Shown here one piece after another: positions 21,682-32,751 of a stretch of DNA of 64,000 nt. Origin of the DNA: Tanytarsus gracilentus (Eukaryota > Arthropoda > Insecta > Diptera > Chironomidae); the NCBI GenBank assembly GCA_038502055.1, contig JAXRKN010000038.1, forward strand, positions 2,852,001 through 2,916,000, written 5' to 3'. The notes under the pieces are model-generated. The model was not told the origin of the DNA. It ran no database searches and saw only the letters and a program-made list of their open reading frames with translations. Position 1 is the first letter of the stretch. Each line of letters starts with the position of its first letter. Both the position numbers and the translations under genes were made by a program.

Positions 21682-24600
21682 GTTGAGTAAACTGATATTG
21701 AGTGAGCGAGAATTTTTATGACTTGCTTTTATAAAGTTGTTTGAATTTGAAAATTAATTACTTAAGCGTTGATTAAATTTTATGGAGGTTGGCTATCTTA
21801 ATTTTCAACCAAATTATTAAATATCGAAAAATCTTTTTCGGACCAACTTTTAAAATGAGAATGACAGAAAATCAATTCAAATGTTAGTGCAAATTTTAAT
21901 ATCTTTTGAAAATTATATAGGCAGCCTTTTAGTTGTTGCGACGTCATTCCAAAAAGATGAAGGAGTGACATTTTTGACATGTGATAATCCTCTTTAGATA
22001 TACATATTTTTAGAACATTTAATGTTTCAACAAAAATAGAAATAATTTCATTAATTCAAAGCACAATAATCGCAAGATAAATTGAGCGATGTCAATTTAT
22101 AAAGACATCCCATTAATAATTGATTAAGATGAAGATCATAAAAAAGCAACAGATAATAAAACTTTCTCTTCATAAGATGTCGAAAAAAAGAGCAATAAAT
22201 AATTTCTGGTAATTTATCTCAAACTCTGCAAGCTACAGAATTCATAAAATTTGTCAGAATATTATCGAGTGTGTGTGTGATGTAGAAAATTCATTAATCA
22301 TGTTTCTAGCGGGAGATAAACATCCTCAATAATGTCGTAAGCAAACAAAATTCTTCTCGATGAAAGAAAAATTTATTCTAAAGGAGGAAAAACCCGTAAA
22401 AGCCATTAAGATGTAACAAAGCAGATCGATGAACTTGGATTAGTGCATTGTCATGCTTTGCAGGAGCTCATAAAGTTCGATAAAAAATCATTTTTCATTT
22501 CTCTACTTTCACTGTTCATTACACAACAAAATCTATTAGCATTTCAAAATGAGAATTCATGACTTTGGCCTACTTTCGCAAAAAAAGGAATCGCCTCCTA
22601 ATTGACACTTTTTATCCATTTACCTCGAAATGGAGCACGCACAAAATGTTCAGTGTCGATACATATGCCTTATCCTTGACACACTTTCCCTCCAAATCTC
22701 TTTATGTTTGTCTCGTCTCTACCGTCCACTACCCTCCCTCCTCTGAATATTTGAGAAAATAGACATAGTCTGAAGAAATGGCGATAAATTGAGTCAAATG
22801 GACCGCAAATAAGTGGCATAAAAAGACATGAGCGTTTTTCTCCACTACCACACAACATTGGCGTCGTAAAGCCAATGGTTGGTATGAGAAAGTTCCGATT
22901 TCAAGGATAAACATTATTTTTCCAAAAAAAAGGCAATTACGACATGTGTCGAAGGCATAAATTTCATAATCTTATGGGGATTTAATATTTTTAAGTTAAA
23001 TTTTACTACCAATAAACATATCTGAAAGTCGTGCAATTTATGCCTTTTTACGTCCTTGACTTAGTTAGGGAAGTTTTCAGCTTGGGCGCGTAGAAAAAAA
23101 CTTTGCAAGAAATATGAAGAGAGTGTTTGTATTATCTAGAGTAAACACAAGACATAAAATCTTTGGTTGAAAAAATATGGCACGAGTGAGTGATGTTTTA
23201 TCATGATGATATTCAAGGACATGCATGGAAAAATCAAAGATTGACTTTAAAAATCTCTTGAGGGCTTGTTCGACTGCCTTTGACTTTATGAACTGTGAAA
23301 TTTAAAATTTCCTCCATCTCCCACGTGTCGAACGCTTTACAGCATGCGAACACTAAAGTGCTTCAAGTTATTGACCTTTCAGCAACTTCACCGAAAAATT
23401 CAAAATTTCCGCATTGATGAGTTTCCTTTCAGAAATCGTTTTCATCTCAAATATTTGTTCAATCTATTTTTGAGTTTTTTTGTGCCTTTTTCTATTACAC
23501 ATAAGTACGCGGTACCATTCGGCTTCTTAAATCTCAATTTCCCTTTCAATCAAGCTCATTTTTTTGCTGCCATAAATAAAAATGGAAATCTAATGTCAAA
23601 AACATCATTTTAGGGGCGGAGATGTGTGTAAATATTACTGAAAAGTAGCATAATAAAAAAGCTTTTATGGGATTCATATAAATTTATCCATACATTCCAT
23701 CCAGTCGTGGTAGAGAATAAAATTTAAAATCTTGGAAGAATTTTCAAAATTACCTCTTTAAACCTATTTTGCATTTTTTTATTTGCTTTCATTCAACTAA
23801 AACATCATCACGCTTTCATAGGCTTTCATTGACACTAACATAACCTATAATTTATATATTTCAGCAACTTGGCAACCACAGATCAACACAGAGGATGTTT
23901 CTTAATGTGTTTCTGCATTGAACACTTATATATGGAAGCTTCCACATGTATAGTTCACATGTGTAGTCAGAAATAAATTAAATTCTTTGATAGAGATATC
24001 AACAATTAAATCTTACAAAAATTCGCAATTGTCATGTTGAACTTCTTTAGCTTTGTATTGCGGCCTATTCGTTTAGAAAGAATTTTTAGATTAACCCACT
24101 CAAAATGCGCGGCAACACCCCCGAGTGGGTTTTGACACATTTCTCCTTTTCAAATGAGAATAAAGACGGAAGGAATTTCATAAAATTGTGTTTTAATTAA
24201 GTCATGACAGCGTTGAAACGTTCCAAAAACCTCATTTCCACAGTTGCTGAATCTCAAGTATTTAAATGACTTGCATCTCTTCCGTTTTACCATGGAAATT
24301 AGAGCGAGTCCAGAAAAAATTATGATTTTGCGTTTTTATTTCTAGAATTTGAAGACTTTGAGAATGTAATTAAAGTTAATTAAGTTTTTATTGGATTTTT
24401 TTAAATTATTTTTTCGACATTTTTGATCGAAAACTTTTAACTGTCTAAAATAAAATTAACAGTTCGATCAACACCTTTTTAATGTAATTCCCTAAATTAA
24501 GTCATCAATCTCCCTCGTTATATGCACATATTATCCTCCTACAAACACTTCCCCCTTTTAAAATTCGATTAAATGGAAACTCTTTGTGCTTCGAGACACA

Positions 24601-24987
24601 ATGAAATCCATCACAAAAGCTCAACTCCCATTTTTTCACATCCAATCATCATGATAATCCTATAATGTCATGTCAAAAGTTGATTACAATATAATGAAAT
24701 TTGTGGTACATCAAATGTCAAGATTTGTAGGAGCGATAAAAGTTAAAACAACACCGAGTTTTATGAATAATTTATGTGATGGGAAAAATTTAATTGTGAT
24801 GTGATAGAAGAATTTAATTTAAGATTTTTGAAGAAGTAAAAAATGGCGAATTTTAAGAGTTAAAAATTAATTTAAAATTTTTCACCTCATTTACTAATAA
24901 ACTCCCAAATAAATAGAAATTTTAATATAAATTCCTGGAGTGCTCAACTCAATTTTCATTATCACTTCAGCCTTGTCATAGTTCAAA
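21682..24987. other. Intergenic between IR E and IR F
   Basis: About 3.3 kb with no supported gene. Short open frames at 22559-22914 and 23344-23613 have no leader, domain or splice context. From about 24640 the sequence is the 5' flank of IR F, and its block GTCAAAAGTTGATTACAATA recurs before IR G (near 27215). The probable dispersed repeat with CGCGGCAACACCC is at 24108-24165. Confidence 0.5.
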
Positions 24988-26817
24988 ATGTTTTTAAAGC
25001 TTCTCTCAATCATAATTTTACTGAAATTTGTTCACTCATCAACGGACCTAGAATTGCCACCGGAAAATGTTGAAATCATTGACGCCATTCAAACGATAAT
25101 CGATCAAATGATTAAACATCACGCCACCATTAACATCATTTCCGCTTTTAAGGATGACACGGCAAGAAACTTTTTGGATTTCATGGGAAAGCTCTTAACA
25201 AAATGTAAGCCAGACCATTCCATTCGAATTGATAACTACACGAAAATTATGAACAGTCCTCACCGGATTAAGAAGAATAGCATTTTTCTCCTTGACACAA
25301 TTGTGAGCTTCAGGACTCTGCAAAGGGGAATCGTATCCTCAAAATTTGATTTCAATGGAAACTTTTTGTTCGTTTTAATTGCTGGCTCTATAAATGAAAT
25401 AGAAGAAATTTTCTCTCAAATGTGGTTGAAAAATATTTACAATGTAAATGTCATTTATTTGGCCACTAATGAAACTGTACTCGTTACATTTTTGCCATTC
25501 GAAAGCTCTGGAAGTTGCGGCAGTACACAGCCAAAAGTCATTAACATATTTCGTAATGGAAAATTCGAGGACATTATGATTTTTCCACATAAAATGAAGA
25601 ATTTTAATGGCTGTCCATTACGTGTCGTCACATTTGAGGATGAGGATGTGGTGATGCGAACAGGCACAGATGAATATCGAGGATATTGTATTGATTTATT
25701 AATGACCCTCGCAGAGCAATTAAACTTCAAGCCGGACATTAATTTTTTAACGCAGGAATTCGCTTATGGAATGGTGCACGATAATGGAACGTCAACAGGT
25801 GCTTTGGGTGAAATTTTCAGCAATCGAAGCGATGTTGCGCTTGGAGATTTTTTCCTAAAACCAAATCGAATTTCAAAATTTGATTTCAGCATCGCTTATC
25901 AGGTGATGAATTTAGTTTGGGTAATTCCACCCGGACGCTTGCATACACCTCTCGAAAAGTTGTTGCTGCCTTTTGAATTTACCGTATGGATTTTTATTGT
26001 AATTGTAGTTGTGGTCGGAATAATCGTGATTATTATTATTAATTTTAAAATACCTCAAATTAGATCATTTGTGTATGGTAAAAATGTCGAAAATCCACTC
26101 ATAAATATGATCATTGTCATTCTCGGTTCACAACAGCCTCGAATGCCGAAAAAAAATTTCTCGAGATTTTTAATTATGAACTTTATGCTTTTCACGCTTG
26201 TTCTACGAAGCATCTATCAAGGATCTCTTTTTCGATTTATTCAGTCAAACGGAAAACACAAGGAAGTTCAGTCAGTTGAGGAAATGATTGCCAGAGATTT
26301 TACTTTTTATGCATTTGAAGCGTCAACACTTGACTTGATAAAAGGTTCGAGCATGGAAGTTTTTAATCGAACGAAAAAATATAAGAAAGAAAATTTTCTG
26401 CTTCACAGTGAGCTTAGTGGAGATGAAAGAATGGCGGGTCTTGACACAATTAAGAATGTCATTAATGCGAATCGGGGCAACTTGACGATTTTTTATTGTA
26501 AAGAGCCTTTCATGTATATTAACATCGTTCTTTATCTGAGAAAAAATTCTTACATCACGAGCGCTTTCAATGAAAACATTCAAAAACTCCTCGCTGCCGG
26601 ACTCATTGAACATTGGATGCAAATTCATCATTTCGAAAAATATCATAAAAATTTTCAAAAGAGAAAAATTAACGCTCAGAAAAAATTAAATTTGCATCAA
26701 CTTTCGGGAGCTTTTTATTTGTTGCTGTTTGGATTTTTTGTTGCGTCGATTGCGTTTATTTGTGAAAGCTTTAAACTTTCAAATTTCTCCAATAAGATGC
26801 AATTGAAATATAATTAA
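24988..26817 (+). CDS. Ionotropic receptor (IR F), intronless
   Basis: A single-exon gene of 609 residues. It starts with a signal peptide (MFLKLLSIIILLKFVHSS). Four cysteines before S1 include a GSCGSTQP motif. S1 carries DEYRGYCIDLLMTLAEQLNF and AYGMVHDNGTSTGALGEI, S2 entry has VIPPGRLHTPLEKLLLPFE, M1 is about 330-352, the pore/M2 region about 393-411 is followed by LRSIYQGSLFRFIQSNGKH, and M3 is about 571-594. The gene and its upstream flank are duplicated 2.5 kb downstream as IR G, with which it shares near-identical patches. A polyadenylation signal AATAAA is at 26825-26830, 8 bp after the stop, so the 3' UTR would be very short. Frame fully intact. Confidence 0.95.
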   Translation: MFLKLLSIIILLKFVHSSTDLELPPENVEIIDAIQTIIDQMIKHHATINIISAFKDDTARNFLDFMGKLLTKCKPDHSIRIDNYTKIMNSPHRIKKNSIFLLDTIVSFRTLQRGIVSSKFDFNGNFLFVLIAGSINEIEEIFSQMWLKNIYNVNVIYLATNETVLVTFLPFESSGSCGSTQPKVINIFRNGKFEDIMIFPHKMKNFNGCPLRVVTFEDEDVVMRTGTDEYRGYCIDLLMTLAEQLNFKPDINFLTQEFAYGMVHDNGTSTGALGEIFSNRSDVALGDFFLKPNRISKFDFSIAYQVMNLVWVIPPGRLHTPLEKLLLPFEFTVWIFIVIVVVVGIIVIIIINFKIPQIRSFVYGKNVENPLINMIIVILGSQQPRMPKKNFSRFLIMNFMLFTLVLRSIYQGSLFRFIQSNGKHKEVQSVEEMIARDFTFYAFEASTLDLIKGSSMEVFNRTKKYKKENFLLHSELSGDERMAGLDTIKNVINANRGNLTIFYCKEPFMYINIVLYLRKNSYITSAFNENIQKLLAAGLIEHWMQIHHFEKYHKNFQKRKINAQKKLNLHQLSGAFYLLLFGFFVASIAFICESFKLSNFSNKMQLKYN

Positions 26818-26824
26818 AAATTCA

Positions 26825-26830
26825 AATAAA
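26825..26830 (+). terminator. Polyadenylation signal of IR F
   Basis: AATAAA eight bases after the IR F stop codon; the closest such signal on the plus strand. Confidence 0.5.
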
Positions 26831-27514
26831 GTGAAAAGGAAAGAAAATTTGAATGAACTTTTTTAAAGTTTACGAAGTGAATAATCATAAATAATTTTGA
26901 AATTTTATGTTTATGTGAGAAGTTGTCGATAAATTTATTTGAATATATTTATATACTCAAAAATATATAAAGTCTCACACATAATATGCATCTCATCCTC
27001 TGTCGTGTCTGTGTCGAAAATAAAAGTGTGATGTCTCTTCAAAATAATATCCATTAATAAAAGTCATCAATCTTTCTTTATTCTCGGTGTAATTCAAGAA
27101 AAATCCTTCAATAAAAGTGTTTGAAAGAAATTTACGATACGTTAAAAATCAACACAAAGGCTCAAATCTCACTTTTTCACTCGCACTCAATCATTAATTT
27201 GATCCTACAATTTTATGTCAAAAGTTGATTACAATGTAATGAAAATCGTGGTACATCAATGTCAAGATTCATGCGAGTAATGAAATTAAATTTTCTAGGG
27301 GTGCGGTGGTAAATAATTTATGTGATGGGATGATTGTGGGGATAATTTTATAGTTTTGTCTGCTAATTTATTTAAGCGTTTTCCTTGGTAAAATTAATAT
27401 TTTTGATTTTCATCCTAATTTACAAGTTAACCCTTTTAAGAAAATAAAACAAAATAATCAAAATCAGGTCAACTCTTTTTATTCTTTTTTCGGGCGTTGC
27501 TTTAGGTACTTGAA

Positions 27515-29345
27515 ATGAAATTAAATAATTTTCTGTTCTTGATTTTAATCAAAATTGCAAAATCCTCGTTTGAATTAAAATCATTTCAAAATCATGACGT
27601 CATCGACGCCACCCACATTTTAATCGATCATGCGGTGAAGAGACACGCGTCAATCAATGTCATAAGTGCCGTAAAAGATGAAAAATCTGGAAATTTATTG
27701 GATCATAAGGGAGAGATTTTATTAAAATGCAAGACTGGCTACGCGATGATTTATCACAACCACACTGGCATCAGAACCGGACCCAAACGCAAAAAGAGAA
27801 ACACAATTTTTCTCCTCGACACAATTGAGATTTTTAGGCAATTTCACGGTGAAATTGTATCAACAAAATTTGATTTTAATGGTTGCTTTATATTCGTTTT
27901 AATTGATGGCTTTTTCAATGAGTTGGAAGAAATTTTCGCCATTATGTGGCTGAAAAATATTTACAATGTGAATGTGGTCTACGCGACAATGAACGAAACA
28001 TTTATTGTTACATTTTTGCCATTCGAAAAGCTGCGGCAGTACACAGCCAAAAATCATTAACATATTTCGTAATAGAAAATTGCAGGACGTTAGAATTTTC
28101 CCGCAAAAATTTCAAAACTTTAACAATTGTCCAGTGCGTGTAGCGACTTTTGAGGATGAGGATGTGGTGATGCGAACAGGCACGGATGAATATCAAGGAT
28201 ATTGTATTGATTTATTAATGGCTCTCGCAAAGCAATTAAACTTCAAGCCGGACATTAATTTTTTGACTCAAAAGCTTGCCAGTGGAATTGTCAACGAAAA
28301 TGGAACGTCAACAGGTGCTTTGGGTGAAATTCTTAAAAATCAAAGTGATGTGGCATTGGGTGATTATTTCTTGAATCCAAGTTTAATATCAAAATTTGAT
28401 CACACCGCAACGTATCAAGTCATGAGTTTAGTTTGGGTAATTCCGCCCGGACGTCCGTACACACCTCTGGAAAAGTTACTGCAGCCTTTCGATTTGACGG
28501 TTTGGATTTGTACAGCAATTGTTATAGCGATTGGTGTTATCGTGATTATGGTTATTAATACAAAATTTCCACATTTAAAAGCGATCGTTTATGGAGACAA
28601 TGTCAATACTCCACTCATTAATATGATAATTGGAATTCTCGGATCTTCACAAACTCAATTACCGATGAATAATTTTGCGAGAATTTTAATTATGATTTTT
28701 CTTCTCTTCACACTCGTTCTTCGGACTGTTTATCTAGGATTTCTTTTTGAATTTCTTCAATCGGATGGAAAACACAAGGAAGTTCAGTCAGTTGAGGAAA
28801 TGATTGCCAGAGATTTTACTTTTTATGCATTTGAAGCGTCAACACTTGACTTGATCAAAGGTTCGAGCATGGAAGTTTTTAATCGAACGAAAAAATATGA
28901 AAATGAAAATTTTCTCCTTCACACTCAGCTTAATGGAAATGAAAAATTAGCGGGACTAGAAACAATTAAGAATGTCGTTAACGCCAATCAAGCAAACATC
29001 ACGATTTATAATTGCGATGAGCCTTTCATGAAAGTCAATATTGTGCTTTTTCTCCGAAAAGATTCTTACATCACGAGAATTTTCAACGAGAACATTGTAA
29101 AATTAATTGCAGCCGGACTCATGCAGCATTGGATTGAAATGCATCACATTGAGAAATTTCTAAAAAGTTCTCAAAAGAGAAAGGAAAAAGTTCAAAAGAG
29201 GTTAAGTTTGCATCAACTTTCTGGAGCTTTCTATTTGCTCTTTTTTGGTGGATTATTTGCAAGTTTGGTGTTCATTTGTGAGGTTATGAGAGGAGGATTA
29301 TTAAAATTTAAAAAAGCTTTTCTTCAAATTTTAATTGACAAGTAA
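27515..29345 (+). pseudogene. Ionotropic receptor (IR G) with one 8-bp frameshift
   Basis: This is the tandem paralogue of IR F. It reads from ATG 27515 (MKLNNFLFLILIKIAKSS signal peptide) through FLPFE, then shifts frame near 28025-28032 and stops at 28060. From about 28030 the next frame continues without interruption to the stop at 29345, including S1 (GYCIDLLMALAKQLNF), VIPPGRPYTPLEKLLQPFD, M1, LRTVYLGFLFEFLQSDGKH and M3. Compared with IR F (about 25498-25521) the sequence is eight bases shorter exactly at the shift, removing part of the GSCGSTQP motif. Everything else is intact, so the lesion is recent, polymorphic, or an assembly error. The IYQG motif has changed to VYLG. Confidence 0.85.
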
Positions 29346-29618
29346 ATTTTAACGAAAATTTTTACTTTTTAAAAATATCCAGAAAAGTCAAAAAAAAAAT
29401 ACCCGAAAAATCACAAAAGTTGCGCATCTTTCACTTTTTTTTCGGTAAACCAACCTTTACGACGGCAACGAAAAACAACAACAATTTATTTTGTGACGTT
29501 ATATTGCTTCATCATCAATTATTAAGACGTCATTAAGGAAACAACTAAAATCTAAGACGCGGTTAACCTAAATTGCATAATCCTCAATTAAGAACGATGA
29601 TAAGAAGTTTTAGAGACG
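29346..29618. other. Short intergenic region before IR H
   Basis: AT-rich spacer with no gene. It leads into the TATA box at 29619. Only the last part is likely to be promoter. Confidence 0.5.
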
Positions 29619-29650
29619 TATATAAAGCGACTGCCTACATATTCCTCAGT
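29619..29650 (+). promoter_or_regulatory. TATA plus initiator of IR H
   Basis: TATATAAAG at 29619-29627 and the arthropod initiator TCAGT at 29646-29650, start A at 29648, 29 bp after the first T of the TATA box. The ATG follows at 29698. Confidence 0.75.
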
Positions 29651-30283
29651 TCATCCGTGTCCCGATACACATTTTGGGTGTGCTTTTGACCCACATCATG
29701 AAGCCCGTGAATATTTTCATACTTTTAATGTTTTTAATCTCGCTGAATGCTAATGAAATAATTTTAAAAAATGTGAAAAATAAAAAGTTTAACGTACTCA
29801 TAAAAGCAATTAGACTCATAGTGAAGAGAGCACTGCATAGACGATCTCAGATGATTCACATTGTGACTGCCGTCGACGATGATAAGCGTGAAAATTTAGA
29901 TGACTTTAAGACAGAAATTTTAAGGATGGGTGGTGCGAGTTATGCATACAGACACGATAACTTCAAGAGTAAAATCCAGCATTCAGCTAGAGAACGACTG
30001 AGACAAAATAGCGCATTTTTAATCGACAACATTCTAAATTTTCATCTAATTCTCCCAACATTTGTGCCCGAGCGTTATCGTTTCAATGGAAATTTTCTTT
30101 TCATTCTTGTTTATGGATACTTCGAAGAAGTGCAAGAAATATTCGATTCCTTGTGGAAAATGAATATTTTCAATGTGTTTGTGATTTACGAGCAAAATAA
30201 TGTTGCGTCATTACTCACGATGCAGCCATTCGGTGATTCATCGTTGTGCGGAGACACGAGTGCAAAAGTTATCATGAAATTTG

Positions 30284-31457
30284 GGGAATGGGACACTCAG
30301 CCGACAGAAATTCTGCAGAAATTCTACAGAAAATCTGCAGAAAATCTACAGAAATTCTGCAGAAAATCTGCAGAAAATAAAGAAATTCTGCAAAATTCTA
30401 TATTTTTTTAAATTTATTTCTACAGAAATTCTGCAGAATAAAATCTGCAGAATTTCTGCAGAAAAAATAATCTGCAGAAATTCTGCAGAATAAAATCTGC
30501 AGAAATTCTGCAGAAAAAATAATCTGCAGAAATTGTTGAGGAAAAATAAGCAGAAATTCTGCAGAAAAAATAATCAGCAGAATTTCTGAGAATAAAATAA
30601 TATGATTTAATTTTTTTTATTTTTCATAGCCATCAAAAATTCTTAAGATTAAAACTTTTTTAAAAAAAGGTCGCTAGAATGAGAAATAAGAGTTCAATGT
30701 TGATAAATGATATGTCATTGAACTCGTAATTAAAATTGGAATTCAACGATATATTAATAATTGAGATCGGTTAAGTAGTTCTTGATATTCGAGTAGGACA
30801 ATTATTAATGTTCTCAAAATATTCAAAAATTTCAGCTCTTTCAGGTCGCTAAAATAAAAAATATCGATTCAATGTTGATAAATGATATATAATTGAACTC
30901 GAAATTAAAAATGCAATCCAACGATGTATTAACCATTTATTTTAATTTATTATTTCTTGATATTCGAGGAGGACAGTTGCTAATTTTCATATATTTTTTT
31001 CATTAAATCATCTTTAACCCATTAAAAGTGGGTGAACAACTTTGGTCACCTCTTCAACCTGGGTATCAAAAATTGCTTTTTTATTAAGCTTTCAAATGAT
31101 ATCAAAAAAAAAAAAGTTTTTTAAAAAGTTTTAATCTTAAGAATTTTTGATGGCTATGAAAAATAAAAAAAAAATTATATCATATTATTTTATTCTGCAG
31201 AAATTCTGCAGATTATTTATTCTGCAGAATTTCTGCAGATTTTATTCTGCAGAATTTCTGCAGATTATTTTTTCTGCAGAATTTCTGCAGATTTTATTCT
31301 GCAGAATTTCTGTAGAAATAAATTTACAAAAAAATTTATCAGAATTTCTGCAGAATTTCTTTATTTTCTGCAGAATTTCTGCAGAATTTCTGTAGATTTT
31401 CTGCAGAATTTCTGTAGAATTTCTGCAGAAATTCTGTCGGCTGGGTGACCTACACTC
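30284..31457. mobile_element. Palindromic foldback-like element E2 (CTGCAG arms)
   Basis: A 1174-bp element flanked by GAAATTTG direct repeats (30276-30283 and 31458-31465). Left end GGGAATGGGACACTCAGCCG; right end, read on the minus strand, GAGTGTAGGTCACCCAGCCG. The arms are dense repeats of AATTTCTGCAGAAATT and shorter forms; the two arms match closely with one ~65-bp indel. A further inverted block, CATAGCCATCAAAAATTC through TTAAGATTAAAAC, lies at about 30628-30660 and 31120-31155. The centre has two diverged direct repeats (about 30669-30826 and 30844-30995) and, at 31015-31110, a segment homologous to the core of E3. No transposase. Ends resemble E1 most closely (GRTCAYCCANCCGA shared). 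Confidence 0.92.
30669..30995 (+). repeat. Direct repeat pair in the core of E2
   Basis: Two ~150-bp copies start at 30669 and 30844, both beginning GGTCGCTA and sharing TTCAATGTTGATAAATGATA, then TTGAACTCG, then CAACGAT(A/G)TATTAA and finally CTTGATATTCGAG(T/G)AGGACA. The first copy contains its own hairpin, GAGTTCAATG against CATTGAACTC. The two copies have diverged more than the outer arms have. Confidence 0.75.
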
Positions 31458-32751
31458 GAAATTTGACAATAAAACAAACGACAAAGTTGAAAATTTCTTT
31501 CATCCAAAAATGAAAAACTTAAATTCATGTCCAATCAGAATTTCGACATATTTAGAGCCGCAAATATTAATGAAAAGTCAAAAAAGTAATCAACTTTATG
31601 GCCACCGATATGAGTTTATGGAAGCGATAGCAAAATCTCTCAATTATACGAACGACATTAAAGTTATTGAAGGACACATGCCTTGGGGTGCAATAATTAC
31701 CAATGGGACACATTTAAACATCACTGGCGCGTTTCGTGAGCTTTATGAAAATAATTCTGACATTGCATTCAGTGAATATTTCTTAAAGTCAGGCAGAAAT
31801 AAATATTTCGATAACTCTTATCCGTTTTACGTTACACCAATGGTATTTTTGATACCACCCGGTCGTCCCTTCACCCCAATTGAAAAACTAACTCAACCAT
31901 TCAATCAATACGTTTGGGTTGCATTTGGGACTGTTAACCTCATTGCACTTATTGTGATTGTCATGATAAATTATAAATTCAAACAATGTAAAGCATTTGT
32001 TTATGGCGATAAGGTGAAGAACCCAACAATTAATTTACTGATTGCCGTGCTTGGCTCACAACAAATTCACTTACCAAAGCGAAATTTTGCGAGATTTTTA
32101 CTGATAATGTTTTTGATGTTTACACTCGTCATGCGGAACATCTATCAAGGATCAATTTTTCAATTTCTTCAATCAGATGGAAGACACAAAGAAGTTCAGT
32201 CGATTGACGAAATGATAGCGCAAGATTTTACCTTTTACATGTATGAATCGTCGCTCGACTTTGTTCAAAATTATTCTGAAATTTTAAAGCGCACGAAATT
32301 TTTCACCAAAGAAAATTTCATGTTCAGTCAACCAACGCGTGGTGGCGAGAAAATTGCCGCTCTCGAAGCACTGAGCGATGTCCTCGCTTGGAACAAGAAA
32401 AATCGAAAGCATTATACGCATAAAATATGCAAAGAGCCCTTAATGTCGATCAGCATTGTGATGTACATGAGGAAAAATTTCTTCCTTAAAACTGAAATTG
32501 ACTTTAAAATTGAGTCATTAATCTCATCGGGCCTGATTGACCTTTGGCTTAGCCGTTCGTTTAAAGAATTAAAACAAGTGCATAAAAGAGAACCGAAGGA
32601 GTTAAATTTGAAGGAATTAGCGGGACCCTTTATCATCCTCTTAATCGGCTATTTCACATCCTTTTTAGTACTTATAGCTGAGTTTTCAATTAAGAGATTA
32701 AAAACCTCGAATATTTCGTTGAAAAAGATTTTGTGGAGAGTTTTCATCTGA

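Larger units (their letters stand above)
29698..32751 (+). pseudogene. Ionotropic receptor (IR H) split by element E2
   Basis: Coding sequence runs from ATG 29698 (signal peptide MKPVNIFILLMFLISLNAN) to 30283 and resumes at 31466, ending at 32751. Between them lies E2 with one copy of its target-site duplication. Skipping 30284-31465 joins the two parts in the same frame (586 + 1286 = 1872 nt, 623 residues), and the join aligns with IR F over KVIMKF / KVINIF on the left and KMKNLNSCPIR / KMKNFNGCPLR on the right, with no gap. S1 has YGHRYEFMEAIAKSLNY and MPWGAIITNGTHLNITGA; LIPPGRPFTPIEKLTQPFN precedes M1, and MRNIYQGSIFQFLQSDGRH follows M2. As written, translation enters E2 and stops at 30411 (237 residues). 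No other damage is visible, so the insertion appears young. The upstream TTG at 29674 is not the start. Confidence 0.88.

Noticed and set aside
22559..23613. Short open frames between IR E and IR F
   Set aside because: No start context, splice structure, domain or biased composition that would support coding; chance length in AT-rich DNA.
30284..31457. E2 as an introner (intron made by a transposable element)
   Set aside because: No GT or AG lies at the element ends or in the duplicated GAAATTTG, so exact splicing at the borders is not possible; only an inexact route through cryptic sites remains, listed as a finding.
30281..31484. Open frames with repeated AEFLQ / SAEILQK words on both strands
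   Set aside because: Translation of the CTGCAG arms of E2; also present on the opposite strand because the arms are palindromic.
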